A stretch of DNA of 64,000 bases from Rhodosalinus sp046542825 (GTDB lineage Bacteria > Pseudomonadota > Alphaproteobacteria > Rhodobacterales > Rhodobacteraceae): NCBI RefSeq assembly GCF_046542825.1, contig NZ_JBKHAQ010000001.1, positions 33,077 to 97,076 on the forward strand, written 5' to 3'. This document shows, piece after piece, positions 1-8,859 of this stretch (position 1 is its first letter; each line of letters opens with the position of its first letter). The notes under the pieces are model-generated. The model was given only the letters and a program-made list of their open reading frames with translations. It searched no databases and had not been told where the DNA came from. A program made the translations under genes and the position numbers.

Positions 1-1281
<1,281 letters not shown>

Positions 1282-1313
1282 CCTGATCCCAAGGGACAAA
1301 GGACCAAGGCCAC

Positions 1314-2189
1314 ATGCCGAGCCTCAAGGACCTCAAGAACCGGATCGCGTCGGTCAAGTCGACCCGGAAGATCACCAAGGCCATGCAGATGGTCGCGGCG
1401 GCCAAGCTCCGCCGCGCCCAGGAGGCGGCCGAGTTGGCGCGCCCCTATGCCGAACGGTTCGCCGCGGTCATGGGGCAGCTTGCCGCCAGCGTGGGCGACA
1501 GCGATACCGCGCCGAAGCTGCTGGCCGGCACGGGCAGCGATCAGACCCACCTGCTGGTCGTGATGACGGCCGAGCGCGGCCTTTGCGGCGGCTTCAACGC
1601 CAACATCGCCAAGCTCGCCCGCCAGCGCGCCGAGGAACTGCGCCGGCAGGGCAAGGCCGTGAAGATCCTGACCGTCGGCAAGAAGGGGCGCGATGCCCTG
1701 CGCAGGGAATGGTCCGACGCCTTCGTCGGCCACATCGACCTGAGCGAGGTGAAGCGCCTGGGCTACGGCGACGCGCAGCGCGTGGCGAAGGACGTGCTCG
1801 ACCGCTTCGAGGCGGGCGAGTTCGATGTCGCCACCATCTTCTTTTCGCGGTTCGAGAACGTCGTGAGCCAGGTGCCCACCGCGACGCAGGTGATCCCGGC
1901 CGATTTCGAGGCGCCGGAAGAGGGTGAAGCCGCCACGCTCTACGACTATGAGCCCGGCGAGGAGGAGATCCTGGCCGATCTCCTGCCAAAGGGCGTGGCG
2001 ACGCAGATCTTCTCGGCACTGCTGGAAAACGGCGCCTCGGAGCAGGGCGCGCGGATGACCGCGATGGACAACGCGACGCGCAACGCGGGCGAGATGATCG
2101 ACAAGCTGACCATCGAATACAACCGCTCGCGCCAGGCCGCGATCACCAACGAGCTGATCGAGATCATCTCGGGCGCCGAGGCGCTCTGA
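1314..2189 (+). CDS. atpG: F1 ATP synthase gamma subunit
   Basis: Central rotor shaft of F1, coupling rotation of the c-ring to catalysis in the alpha3beta3 head. The 291-residue protein has the usual length. The N-terminal coiled-coil helix begins MPSLKDLKNRIASVKSTRK, the middle contains the ERGLCGGFNANIAK segment, and the C-terminal helix carries the conserved MDNATRNAGEMIDKL region. The ATG at 1314 follows a purine-rich leader. The next gene is not atpD but a glycosyltransferase-like gene starting 28 bp downstream. Confidence 0.98.
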   Translation: MPSLKDLKNRIASVKSTRKITKAMQMVAAAKLRRAQEAAELARPYAERFAAVMGQLAASVGDSDTAPKLLAGTGSDQTHLLVVMTAERGLCGGFNANIAKLARQRAEELRRQGKAVKILTVGKKGRDALRREWSDAFVGHIDLSEVKRLGYGDAQRVAKDVLDRFEAGEFDVATIFFSRFENVVSQVPTATQVIPADFEAPEEGEAATLYDYEPGEEEILADLLPKGVATQIFSALLENGASEQGARMTAMDNATRNAGEMIDKLTIEYNRSRQAAITNELIEIISGAEAL

Positions 2190-2217
2190 GCCGCACGGAA
2201 CCGGGGACGACAGGGAC

Positions 2218-3069
2218 ATGACAGCCATCGCGCCGCGATACGTGACGGAAGAAGCGACAGCCGAGCTGTCGTTCTCTGTCTGCACGCTCGTGGCCTCGGA
2301 GGCAAAATACGAGCGGATGCTCGCTTCCTTCGCGCGGCTGGGGTTCGATGCGTCCAACACCGAGTTTCTTGCACTGGACAACCGCGATGCCAACCGCTTC
2401 GAGGGATACGGCGCGTTGCGGGCGGTGTTCCCCGCCTGTCGCGGCGAGTATATCCTCTTCACGCATGATGACATCGAACTGGTCGATCAGGGGGCGGAAG
2501 AGCTGCTCGACGTGCTGCGCGCTCTCGAGGACCGCGATCCACTCTGGACGGTGGCGGGCAATGCGGGCTGGTCGGCGGGGCGGTCGGAGCAACTCGTGCT
2601 GCATCTGAGCGACCCGCACGGGACGCACCGGATGGAGGGCGGCCCGGTCGAGGTGCAGTCGCTGGACGAGAACTTTCTCGTCCTGCCGCGGCGGCGGATG
2701 ACCTTTCCGTCACTCGACCTGGAGGGGTATCATCTTTTCGGCACGGACCTCTGCCTGCAGGGTCGCGCCGCGGGCGGCCGCGCCTATGTGGTGCCGTTCT
2801 TCCTGCACCACCACAGCGGCGGATCGGACAGCCCGGCCTTCCGCATCGGTCTGGACCGGTTCTCGACCAAGTATGCGCACCTGAGCCTGCCCGCCCGGAT
2901 CCGCGCGCCGGCCACCCATGTCTACATCGGCGCGACCGGGCAGGCGTTGCAGGCCGTCGATACCGTATCGCGACGGCTCAAGGACCTCTGGAGCCGCGTC
3001 TCTTCTCGCGTGGCGCCGAAAAAAAAACCGCTGCCTCCGGCGGCGATGAATCGTAAACTCCCAGCCTGA
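2218..3069 (+). CDS. Glycosyltransferase family 2-like protein inside the atp operon
   Basis: A 283-residue protein that resembles GT-A fold (family 2) transferases. Visible features are an N-terminal beta strand (FSVCTLVASE, residues 19-28), an acidic FTHDDIEL motif at residues 81-88 that could be the metal-binding DXD equivalent, and a later FGTDLCLQ...HHHSGG region at 174-202 typical of the acceptor side of such enzymes. There is no signal peptide or membrane segment. The C-terminus is basic and proline-rich. It sits 28 bp after atpG and 12 bp before atpD on the same strand, so it should be co-transcribed with the F1 genes. Donor, acceptor and role are unknown. A nine-A tract at 3019-3027 lies near its 3' end. 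Confidence 0.75.
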   Translation: MTAIAPRYVTEEATAELSFSVCTLVASEAKYERMLASFARLGFDASNTEFLALDNRDANRFEGYGALRAVFPACRGEYILFTHDDIELVDQGAEELLDVLRALEDRDPLWTVAGNAGWSAGRSEQLVLHLSDPHGTHRMEGGPVEVQSLDENFLVLPRRRMTFPSLDLEGYHLFGTDLCLQGRAAGGRAYVVPFFLHHHSGGSDSPAFRIGLDRFSTKYAHLSLPARIRAPATHVYIGATGQALQAVDTVSRRLKDLWSRVSSRVAPKKKPLPPAAMNRKLPA

Positions 3070-3081
3070 AAGGTTACTTGG

Positions 3082-4506
3082 ATGGCGAACGCAAAAGGCA
3101 AAGTGACCCAGGTCATCGGCGCCGTGGTGGACGTGCAGTTCGGCGACCACCTGCCCGAGATCCTGAACGCGCTCGAGACCGACAACAACGGCAAGCGTCT
3201 GGTGCTCGAGGTGGCGCAGCACCTGGGCGAGAACACGGTGCGCACCATCGCGATGGATGCCACTGAAGGTCTGGTGCGCGGGCAGGAGGTGACGGACACC
3301 GACGGCCCGATCACCATGCCGGTGGGCGACGCCACGCTGGGCCGCATCATGAACGTCGTGGGCGAGGCCATCGACGAGAAGGGCGAGATCGAGACCGAAG
3401 AGCGGCGCCCGATCCACGCGCCCGCGCCCGAGTTCGTCGACCAGTCGACCGAATCCGAGATCCTTGTCACCGGCATCAAGGTCATCGACCTGCTCGCCCC
3501 CTACGCCAAGGGCGGCAAGATCGGCCTCTTCGGCGGCGCCGGCGTGGGCAAGACGGTTCTGATCCAGGAACTGATCAACAACATCGCCAAGGTGCACTCG
3601 GGCTACTCGGTGTTCGCCGGCGTGGGCGAGCGGACGCGCGAGGGCAACGACCTCTATTACGAATTCATCGAGTCGGGCGTGATCAACGCCGACGACCTGA
3701 CGAAGTCGAAGGTGGCGCTGGTCTACGGCCAGATGAACGAGCCGCCGGGCGCGCGGGCGCGCGTGGCGCTGTCCGGCCTGACGCTGGCGGAGCAGTTCCG
3801 CGACCAGTCGGGAACGGACGTGCTGTTCTTCGTCGACAACATCTTCCGCTTCACGCAGGCGGGCTCCGAGGTGTCGGCGCTTCTGGGCCGCATCCCCTCG
3901 GCCGTGGGCTACCAGCCGACGCTTGCCACCGACATGGGCCAGTTGCAGGAGCGGATCACCTCGACCCGGCAGGGCTCGATCACCTCGGTGCAGGCGATCT
4001 ACGTGCCCGCGGACGACCTGACGGACCCGGCGCCGGCGACCTCCTTCGCGCACCTCGACGCAACGACCGTTCTGTCGCGGGCGATCTCGGAGCTTGGCAT
4101 CTATCCGGCCGTCGACCCGCTCGACTCGACCTCGCGTCTGCTCGACCCGGCGGTGATCGGGGAGGAGCACTATCAGGTCGCGCGGGACGTGCAGGGCGTT
4201 CTCCAGCGCTACAAGGCGCTGCAGGACATCATCGCGATCCTCGGGATGGACGAGCTGTCCGAAGAGGACAAGCTGACGGTGGCCCGCGCCCGCAAGATCC
4301 AGCGCTTCCTCAGCCAGCCCTTCGACGTGGCCGAGGTCTTCACCGGCTCGCCGGGTGTGCAGGTGTCCCTCGAAGACACGATCTCGTCCTTCAAGGCCGT
4401 CGTCGCGGGCGAATACGACCACCTGCCCGAGGCCGCCTTCTACATGGTCGGCGGCATCGAGGACGTGAAGGCGAAGGCCGAAAAGATGGCGGCCGAAGCC
4501 GCCTGA
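3082..4506 (+). CDS. atpD: F1 ATP synthase beta subunit
   Basis: Catalytic beta subunit of F1, which makes and hydrolyses ATP. The 474-residue length is normal. The P-loop GGAGVGKT is at residues 151-158, the catalytic glutamate is in GERTREG (Glu183), and the DELSEED-type segment appears as MDELSEEDK. The ATG at 3082 is 12 bp after the stop of the glycosyltransferase-like gene, so translation probably follows from it. A GC-rich hairpin separates atpD from atpC. Confidence 0.99.
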   Translation: MANAKGKVTQVIGAVVDVQFGDHLPEILNALETDNNGKRLVLEVAQHLGENTVRTIAMDATEGLVRGQEVTDTDGPITMPVGDATLGRIMNVVGEAIDEKGEIETEERRPIHAPAPEFVDQSTESEILVTGIKVIDLLAPYAKGGKIGLFGGAGVGKTVLIQELINNIAKVHSGYSVFAGVGERTREGNDLYYEFIESGVINADDLTKSKVALVYGQMNEPPGARARVALSGLTLAEQFRDQSGTDVLFFVDNIFRFTQAGSEVSALLGRIPSAVGYQPTLATDMGQLQERITSTRQGSITSVQAIYVPADDLTDPAPATSFAHLDATTVLSRAISELGIYPAVDPLDSTSRLLDPAVIGEEHYQVARDVQGVLQRYKALQDIIAILGMDELSEEDKLTVARARKIQRFLSQPFDVAEVFTGSPGVQVSLEDTISSFKAVVAGEYDHLPEAAFYMVGGIEDVKAKAEKMAAEAA

Positions 4507-4521
4507 TCGGGACGATCGCAC

Positions 4522-4544
4522 GCCCCGGCCGGTGCGGCCGGGGC
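4522..4544 (+). promoter_or_regulatory. Intercistronic hairpin between atpD and atpC
   Basis: Perfect 9-bp arms GCCCCGGCC (4522-4530) and GGCCGGGGC (4536-4544) around a 5-nt loop, lying just before the AGGAG ribosome-binding site of atpC (4551-4555). No T-run follows, so it does not look like a terminator. A role in mRNA stability or in setting epsilon-subunit levels is inference. Confidence 0.45.
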
Positions 4545-4560
4545 CACATGAGGAGACCCC

Positions 4561-4998
4561 ATGGCTGACACGATGCAGTTCGATCTCGTGAGCCCCGAGC
4601 GCCGGCTGGCCTCGATGGCGGTGACGGAGGTGGAGATCCCCGGCACAGCGGGCGACCTGACCGCGATGGCCGGTCACTTGCCCACGATCACGACCCTGCG
4701 CCCCGGCCTGCTCAAGGCGCGCGGTCCCGAGGGCGGCGACGAATATGTCGTCACGGGCGGCTTCGCCGAGATCGGCGCCGAAGGCGTGACGGTTCTGGCC
4801 GAGCGTGCGGTGCCGCGGGGCGAGATGACGCAGGAGCATCTCGACGAGATGATCGCAGAGGCACGCGAAGCGCACACGAAGGCGAAGGAAGCCTTCGTCA
4901 ACGAACCGGGCCCCGTGGACGATGCGGCCAAGCTGCTGGCCGATATGGTCGCCGTCGGCACGCACATCGGCCTCGATACCCGGCAGGCCAGCCTCTGA
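4561..4998 (+). CDS. atpC: F1 ATP synthase epsilon subunit
   Basis: Epsilon subunit of the central stalk, which couples F1 to the c-ring and can inhibit hydrolysis. The 145-residue protein has the N-terminal beta-sandwich signature (MQFDLVSPERRLASM, then GDLTAMAGHLPTITTLRPG) and a helical C-terminal part. It is the last F1 gene of the operon, 54 bp after atpD, with AGGAG 5 bp before the ATG, and is followed by a terminator-like stem. Confidence 0.97.
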   Translation: MADTMQFDLVSPERRLASMAVTEVEIPGTAGDLTAMAGHLPTITTLRPGLLKARGPEGGDEYVVTGGFAEIGAEGVTVLAERAVPRGEMTQEHLDEMIAEAREAHTKAKEAFVNEPGPVDDAAKLLADMVAVGTHIGLDTRQASL

Positions 4999-5026
4999 GC
5001 GAGCGCGCGGGAGGGACCGGCGCTGC

Positions 5027-5060
5027 AAGGGACCCCGTCGCGGCGGGGCCCCTTCGCTCG
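5027..5060 (+). terminator. Probable atp operon terminator
   Basis: Eleven-base arms AAGGGACCCCG (5027-5037) and CGGGGCCCCTT (5044-5054) with one mismatch and a 6-nt loop, 28 bp after the atpC stop and followed by a weak T-containing stretch (5055-5063). Position and stability fit an intrinsic terminator; the short T-run makes this tentative. Confidence 0.6.
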
Positions 5061-5119
5061 TTTGTGCCACGCTCTTGCCGGAGGATGCCACAGCCCGCCC
5101 GGCCGGCACCGGAAGCGCC

Positions 5120-5470
5120 ATGAAAACCTTCGAATCCCGTCTCTTGGGTATCGAACAGGGCGAGGTGACGCTGTTCTCGGACTACGAGGACGGCGGCCCG
5201 ATGTGGACCGGAAATGGCGCGCGCGCGCGCCGTGACAGGGTGCGGTTTTCCAGACCCTTCGCGAGGCGTCCGGCTGTGCAGGTCTCGGTCACCCTGTGGG
5301 ACTTCGACCAGGGCACGAACGCGCGCGCGGACCTTGCGGCCGAACGGGTGACGGAGGAGGGGTTCGAGATCGTCTTTCGCACCTGGGCCGATACGCGGGT
5401 TGCGCGCATACGGGTGGGCTGGATCGCGCTGGGCCAGATGCCCAATCCTGACGACTGGAATCTCTACTGA
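5120..5470 (+). CDS. H-type lectin domain protein
   Basis: A 116-residue protein whose C-terminal two thirds match the H-type lectin (discoidin-like agglutinin) pattern. This consists of paired strands FARRPAVQVSVTLWDFD, then VTEEGFEIVFRTWADTRVARIRVGWIALG. Such domains bind carbohydrate in eukaryotic agglutinins; bacterial functions are largely unknown. The reading frame stays open upstream to 4922 and overlaps atpC, but the ATG at 5120 sits beyond the atp terminator and gives a protein of domain size. No signal peptide is visible. It follows the atp operon, which also carries a glycosyltransferase-like gene. Confidence 0.7.
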   Translation: MKTFESRLLGIEQGEVTLFSDYEDGGPMWTGNGARARRDRVRFSRPFARRPAVQVSVTLWDFDQGTNARADLAAERVTEEGFEIVFRTWADTRVARIRVGWIALGQMPNPDDWNLY

Positions 5471-5491
5471 CGTTGTGCGGATGGCGGGGGC

Positions 5492-5532
5492 AAGCGGTTT
5501 CCAAACCGCTTGAACGCGCTTGCAAGCGCGTT
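5492..5532. repeat. Double palindrome between convergent genes (class B element)
   Basis: Two adjacent palindromes. AAGCGGTTT-CC-AAACCGCTT lies at 5492-5511 and a perfect 20-bp palindrome AACGCGCTTGCAAGCGCGTT at 5513-5532. They fill the 69-bp gap between the lectin-domain gene and prs, which are convergent. The first unit recurs in exact reverse complement at 19621-19640, also between convergent genes. A bidirectional terminator role is plausible but inferred. Confidence 0.8.
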
Positions 5533-5539
5533 GCCCGCC

Positions 5540-6556
5540 TCAGCTGCGAAGCTGGCCCTCGTAGAGCGGCTCCAGCATCTCGGTGTTGAAGAGCGACGAG
5601 ACCGAGGTGCCGTTCCAGATGTTCAGGATCGCCTGCGCGAAGACCGGCGCGGTGGGCAGGATGCGGATCTTGTCTGCAACGCGCACGCCCTCGCTGGGCG
5701 CGATGGTGTCCGTGATGACCAGGTGCTTCATCACCGACCCGCTGATCCGCTCCACTGCCGGTCCCGACAGCACGCCGTGCGTGATATAGGCGTGCACCTC
5801 GGCGGCCCCCTTCTCCATCAGAAGCTCGGCCGCCTTCACCAGCGTGCCAGCGGTGTCGCAGAGGTCGTCCACGATCAGGCAGCGCCGGCCCTCCACCTCG
5901 CCGATCACCGTCATGCCCGCGACCTCGCCGGCCTTCTCGCGGCGCTTGTCCACGATGGCGAGCTGGCTGCCGATCCGGGTGGCAAGCTCGCGCGCCCGCG
6001 CCACGCCCCCCACGTCGGGCGAGACCACGGTCACTTCCTCGAGATGGCCGTTGAACCGCTCGGCAATATCGAGCGCGAAGACCGGCGAGGCATAGAGGTT
6101 GTCGACGGGGATGTCGAAGAAGCCCTGGATCTGCGCGGCGTGCAGGTCCATGGTCAGCACCCGTTCGATCCCGGCCTCGACCATCATGTTGGCGACCAGC
6201 TTGGCCGAGATCGGTGTCCGGGCCTTGGTGCGCCGGTCCTGCCGGGCATAGCCGAAGTAGGGGATCACGGCGGTGATCCGCGCAGCCGACGAGCGGCGCA
6301 GCGCGTCGGTCATGATCAGCAGTTCCATCAGGTTGTCGTTCGCCGGGTTCGAGGTCGACTGGATGATGAACATGTCCTCGCCGCGCACATTCTCGAAGAC
6401 CTCGACGAAGATCTCGCCGTCGTTGAAGCGTTCCACCCGCGCATCGACGAGGTCCACGTTCATGCCGCGATGCATCGACATGCGGCGGGCGATGGCACGG
6501 GCGAGCGGCAGGTTGGCATTGCCCGAAATGAGCTTGGGCTCGACAGCGTTCGGCAT
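5540..6556 (-). CDS. prs: Ribose-phosphate pyrophosphokinase
   Basis: Makes PRPP from ribose 5-phosphate and ATP, feeding purine, pyrimidine, histidine and NAD synthesis. The 338-residue protein shows the ATP-binding flexible-loop motif YARQDRR, the KRREKAG segment, and the PRPP-binding loop VDDLCDTAGT. The start ATG is at 6556. It is transcribed alone and divergently from the DsbA-fold isomerase gene. Its 3' end abuts the class B palindromes. Other nucleotide genes (pyrB, purCSQ) lie in the same window but in separate operons. Confidence 0.97.
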   Translation of the reverse strand: MPNAVEPKLISGNANLPLARAIARRMSMHRGMNVDLVDARVERFNDGEIFVEVFENVRGEDMFIIQSTSNPANDNLMELLIMTDALRRSSAARITAVIPYFGYARQDRRTKARTPISAKLVANMMVEAGIERVLTMDLHAAQIQGFFDIPVDNLYASPVFALDIAERFNGHLEEVTVVSPDVGGVARARELATRIGSQLAIVDKRREKAGEVAGMTVIGEVEGRRCLIVDDLCDTAGTLVKAAELLMEKGAAEVHAYITHGVLSGPAVERISGSVMKHLVITDTIAPSEGVRVADKIRILPTAPVFAQAILNIWNGTSVSSLFNTEMLEPLYEGQLRS

Positions 6557-6599
6557 GGGGAGGGGGCTCCGTCAGAGGCGGCATGACAGATTCGTGACG

Positions 6600-6627
6600 T
6601 TGACACCGCTTAGCACGCGCCTAGGGT
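6600..6627 (+). promoter_or_regulatory. Candidate sigma70-type promoter for the isomerase gene
   Basis: A perfect -35 hexamer TTGACA (6600-6605) is followed after 16 bp by a weak -10-like TAGGGT (6622-6627), about 35 bp before the start codon at 6662. A strong -35 with a poor -10 is common in this group of bacteria. Prediction only. Confidence 0.4.
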
Positions 6628-6661
6628 CGCGCAAACCCGGACGCGACGGAGGGCGGGCTCG

Positions 6662-7255
6662 ATGCGGATCGACTACTACTTCTTCACGGTCTCGCCCTTC
6701 GCCTGTCTGGCCGGCGACCGGCTGGAGCGGATCGCGGAGCGCCACGGCGCCGAGATCGTCTACAAGCCCGTGGACGCGGCTGCCCTCTTCGCGCGCACCG
6801 GCGGCCAGCCGCTACCCGAGCGTCCGCAGGCGCGCCGCGATTACCGGCTGCAGGAGTTGCGCCGGCAGGCGAAGAAGCGCGAGATGCCGATCGCCCTGCA
6901 GCCCGCGCATTTCCCGACCAATCCCGCGCCCTCGTCCTACGCGATCATCGCCGCGCAGGCAGACGGCGCGGGGGATACCGGCGCGCTGGTGCGCAACATC
7001 CTCACCGCCTGCTGGGTCGAGGAGCGCGACATCGCCGAGGACGCGGTGATCCGCGACTGCCTCGGGCGCGCGGGCTTCGATCCCGGCCTGGCCGACCGCG
7101 GCCTGCTGGCGGGGGCGGAAACCTACGCCCGCAACCTCGAAGAGGCGGTGGAGGCCGGCGTCTTCGGGTCACCCTTCTACATCGTGGGCGACGAGCGGTT
7201 CTGGGGACAGGACCGGCTGGAGGATCTGGACCTCCACCTCGCGGGCAGGCTCTGA
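6662..7255 (+). CDS. 2-hydroxychromene-2-carboxylate isomerase family protein (DsbA fold)
   Basis: A 197-residue protein of the thioredoxin-like HCCA isomerase/kappa-GST family, which uses glutathione to isomerise hydroxychromene carboxylates in aromatic degradation. The N-terminus MRIDYYFFTVSPFACLAGDR carries the family serine (SPFA) in place of the DsbA cysteine pair, and the C-terminal GVFGSPFYIVGDERFWGQDRL is characteristic. No naphthalene-type degradation genes are nearby, so the true substrate is uncertain. The downstream hydrolase starts 2 bp after its stop and is probably co-expressed. Confidence 0.85.
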   Translation: MRIDYYFFTVSPFACLAGDRLERIAERHGAEIVYKPVDAAALFARTGGQPLPERPQARRDYRLQELRRQAKKREMPIALQPAHFPTNPAPSSYAIIAAQADGAGDTGALVRNILTACWVEERDIAEDAVIRDCLGRAGFDPGLADRGLLAGAETYARNLEEAVEAGVFGSPFYIVGDERFWGQDRLEDLDLHLAGRL

Positions 7256-7257
7256 GC

Positions 7258-8106
7258 GTGGAAAGCGCCGGACCGGGCCGCGTGACCGCCGGCGGTTTTC
7301 CGACCTTTGTGCGGCGCTGGGGTCGCGGCGACCGGGCGGCGGTGCTGATCCACTGCTCGCTCGGGCAGTCCACGCTCTGGGAGGGCGTGGCGCAGCGGCT
7401 GTCGGATGCGCTGTCGATGACCGCCTTCGACCTGCCCGGCCACGGGCGCAGCGGCGCCTGGGAGGGGCCGGGCGACGTTCAGGCACAGGCCGTGGCGATG
7501 GCGGCGGACCTGATCGAGGGGCAGGCGGACCTGATCGGCCACAGCTTCGGGGCGACCGTGGCGCTGCGGCTGGCGGTGGAGCGGCCCGCGCTGGTGCGCA
7601 GCCTCGTGCTGATCGAACCCGTGTTCTTCCAGCTTCTGCCGGAGGACCGGCCCGACCTGATCGCGCGGCACGACGCCGAGATGGCGGATTACACCGCCGC
7701 GGCGGCGCGCGGGGACTGGGCGGAGGCCGCGCGCCTTTTCACCGCGAAATGGGGCGACGGTCGCCCCTGGGAGGATCTGAGCCCGGCGCAGCGGGAGACG
7801 CTGGCGCGCCGCATCCGGGTGGTCGAGGCAGCCTCTGCCGTGATCCGCGCCGACGGCGGGGAAGTGCTGCGCTCCGGCGCGCTGGGCCGGCTGGAGGTGC
7901 CGGTGCTGCTGATGGAGGGGGCGAAGAGCCCCGAGTATATCGCGGCGATCGACGCGGGCCTCGCCGCGCGTATCCCCGGCGCCCGGCGGGTCGTCATTCC
8001 CGGCGCGGGCCACATGCTGCCGGTGACGGATCCCGAAGACGTGGTTGAAGAGATCCGGAGGTTCCTGGACCTGCCGCACAAGGGGAGCGTTGCGCCCGAA
8101 CGCTGA
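7258..8106 (+). CDS. Alpha/beta hydrolase
   Basis: A 282-residue single-domain alpha/beta hydrolase. The nucleophile elbow is GHSFGAT, the oxyanion region follows the first strand (LIHCSLGQS), an acidic residue lies near LMEGAKSPEY, and the catalytic His is in IPGAGHMLPVTDPE. The start is GTG at 7258, 2 bp after the isomerase stop; no ATG fits better. Substrate unknown; adjacency to the isomerase hints at a shared aromatic or xenobiotic pathway. Confidence 0.85.
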   Translation: MESAGPGRVTAGGFPTFVRRWGRGDRAAVLIHCSLGQSTLWEGVAQRLSDALSMTAFDLPGHGRSGAWEGPGDVQAQAVAMAADLIEGQADLIGHSFGATVALRLAVERPALVRSLVLIEPVFFQLLPEDRPDLIARHDAEMADYTAAAARGDWAEAARLFTAKWGDGRPWEDLSPAQRETLARRIRVVEAASAVIRADGGEVLRSGALGRLEVPVLLMEGAKSPEYIAAIDAGLAARIPGARRVVIPGAGHMLPVTDPEDVVEEIRRFLDLPHKGSVAPER

Positions 8107-8168
8107 CGCGGCCTCGACCTTGGGTATCGTCAGAGCGGGGAAAGCGCCGGTATCGGCTGAAGAGGCCC

Positions 8169-8216
8169 CCGCACGCGGCCGGGCGCGTCCCGGATAGGCG
8201 GGCCGGCCGGGTGCGG
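8169..8216. terminator. Imperfect inverted repeat between convergent genes
   Basis: Twelve-base arms CCGCACGCGGCC (8169-8180) and GGCCGGGTGCGG (8205-8216) pair with one mismatch around a 24-nt GC-rich loop, in the gap between the convergent hydrolase and plsY genes. It could serve both transcripts. No T-run is present, so confidence is low. Confidence 0.3.
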
Positions 8217-8244
8217 AGCGCGTCTTGCAACGCCCGGCACCGCC

Positions 8245-8859
8245 TCAGCCCTCGCGCTTGCGGCCGATCCGGGGCTCGGTCCCTGCGCGGATGCGGGCGA
8301 TGTTGTCGCCGTGGCGCCAGAGCACGACAATTGCCAGCGCGGCGGCGAGCGCTGCTGTCTCGCCCCGGCCCAGCAGCACGGCCCAGAGTGGCGAGAGCGC
8401 GGCCGCAACCAGCGCGGCGAGCGACGAGAGGCGGGTGACTGCCGCCGTTGCGAGCCAGGTCGCGCAGGCAGCGAGGCCCAGGGGCCAGGCCAGCGCCAGC
8501 AGCGTGCCGAGGAAGGTCGCCACCCCCTTGCCGCCGTCGAACCGCAGCCAGACCGGGAAGCAGTGCCCGAGAAAGGCGGCGAGCCCGGCCACCTGCGCGG
8601 CGTCCTCGCCCGCCATGGCGCGCGCGAGCAGCACTGCCGCGGCCCCCTTGCCGCTGTCGAGGATCAGGGTGGCTGCCGCGGCGCTCTTGCTGCCGGTGCG
8701 CAGCACGTTGGTCGCACCGATGTTGCCCGAACCGATCGCGCGCAGGTCGCCCAGCCCGAAGGCCCGCGTGATGACGAGGCCGAAGGGCACCGAGCCCAGC
8801 AGGTAGCCGGCGGCGGCCCAGAGGAGCAGCAGGAGCCATGCGGTCTCGAGCGGGGGCAT
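8245..8859 (-). CDS. plsY: Glycerol-3-phosphate acyltransferase (acyl-phosphate type)
   Basis: Integral inner-membrane enzyme that transfers an acyl chain from acyl-phosphate to glycerol 3-phosphate, the first step of phospholipid synthesis. The 204-residue protein has about five hydrophobic segments and the family motifs GSGNIGATNVLR, DSGKG and GHCFPVWLRFDGGKGVAT. Its start overlaps the stop of the dihydroorotase-like gene by 4 bp (ATGA at 8859-8856), so it is the last member of a translationally coupled pyrB operon. Confidence 0.96.
   Translation of the reverse strand: MPPLETAWLLLLLWAAAGYLLGSVPFGLVITRAFGLGDLRAIGSGNIGATNVLRTGSKSAAAATLILDSGKGAAAVLLARAMAGEDAAQVAGLAAFLGHCFPVWLRFDGGKGVATFLGTLLALAWPLGLAACATWLATAAVTRLSSLAALVAAALSPLWAVLLGRGETAALAAALAIVVLWRHGDNIARIRAGTEPRIGRKREG

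Noticed and set aside
2710..5121. An 803-codon antisense frame across atpD and atpC
   Set aside because: Shadow frame of the ATP synthase genes; no recognisable domain.
5218..5232. Alternating GC run in the lectin-domain gene as a Z-DNA or repeat element
   Set aside because: Short, in frame, and consistent with Ala-Arg codons in a GC-rich genome.
5492..5532. Repeats read as a CRISPR array or attachment site
   Set aside because: There are only two different palindromes without regular spacers, and no cas or integrase gene is nearby.
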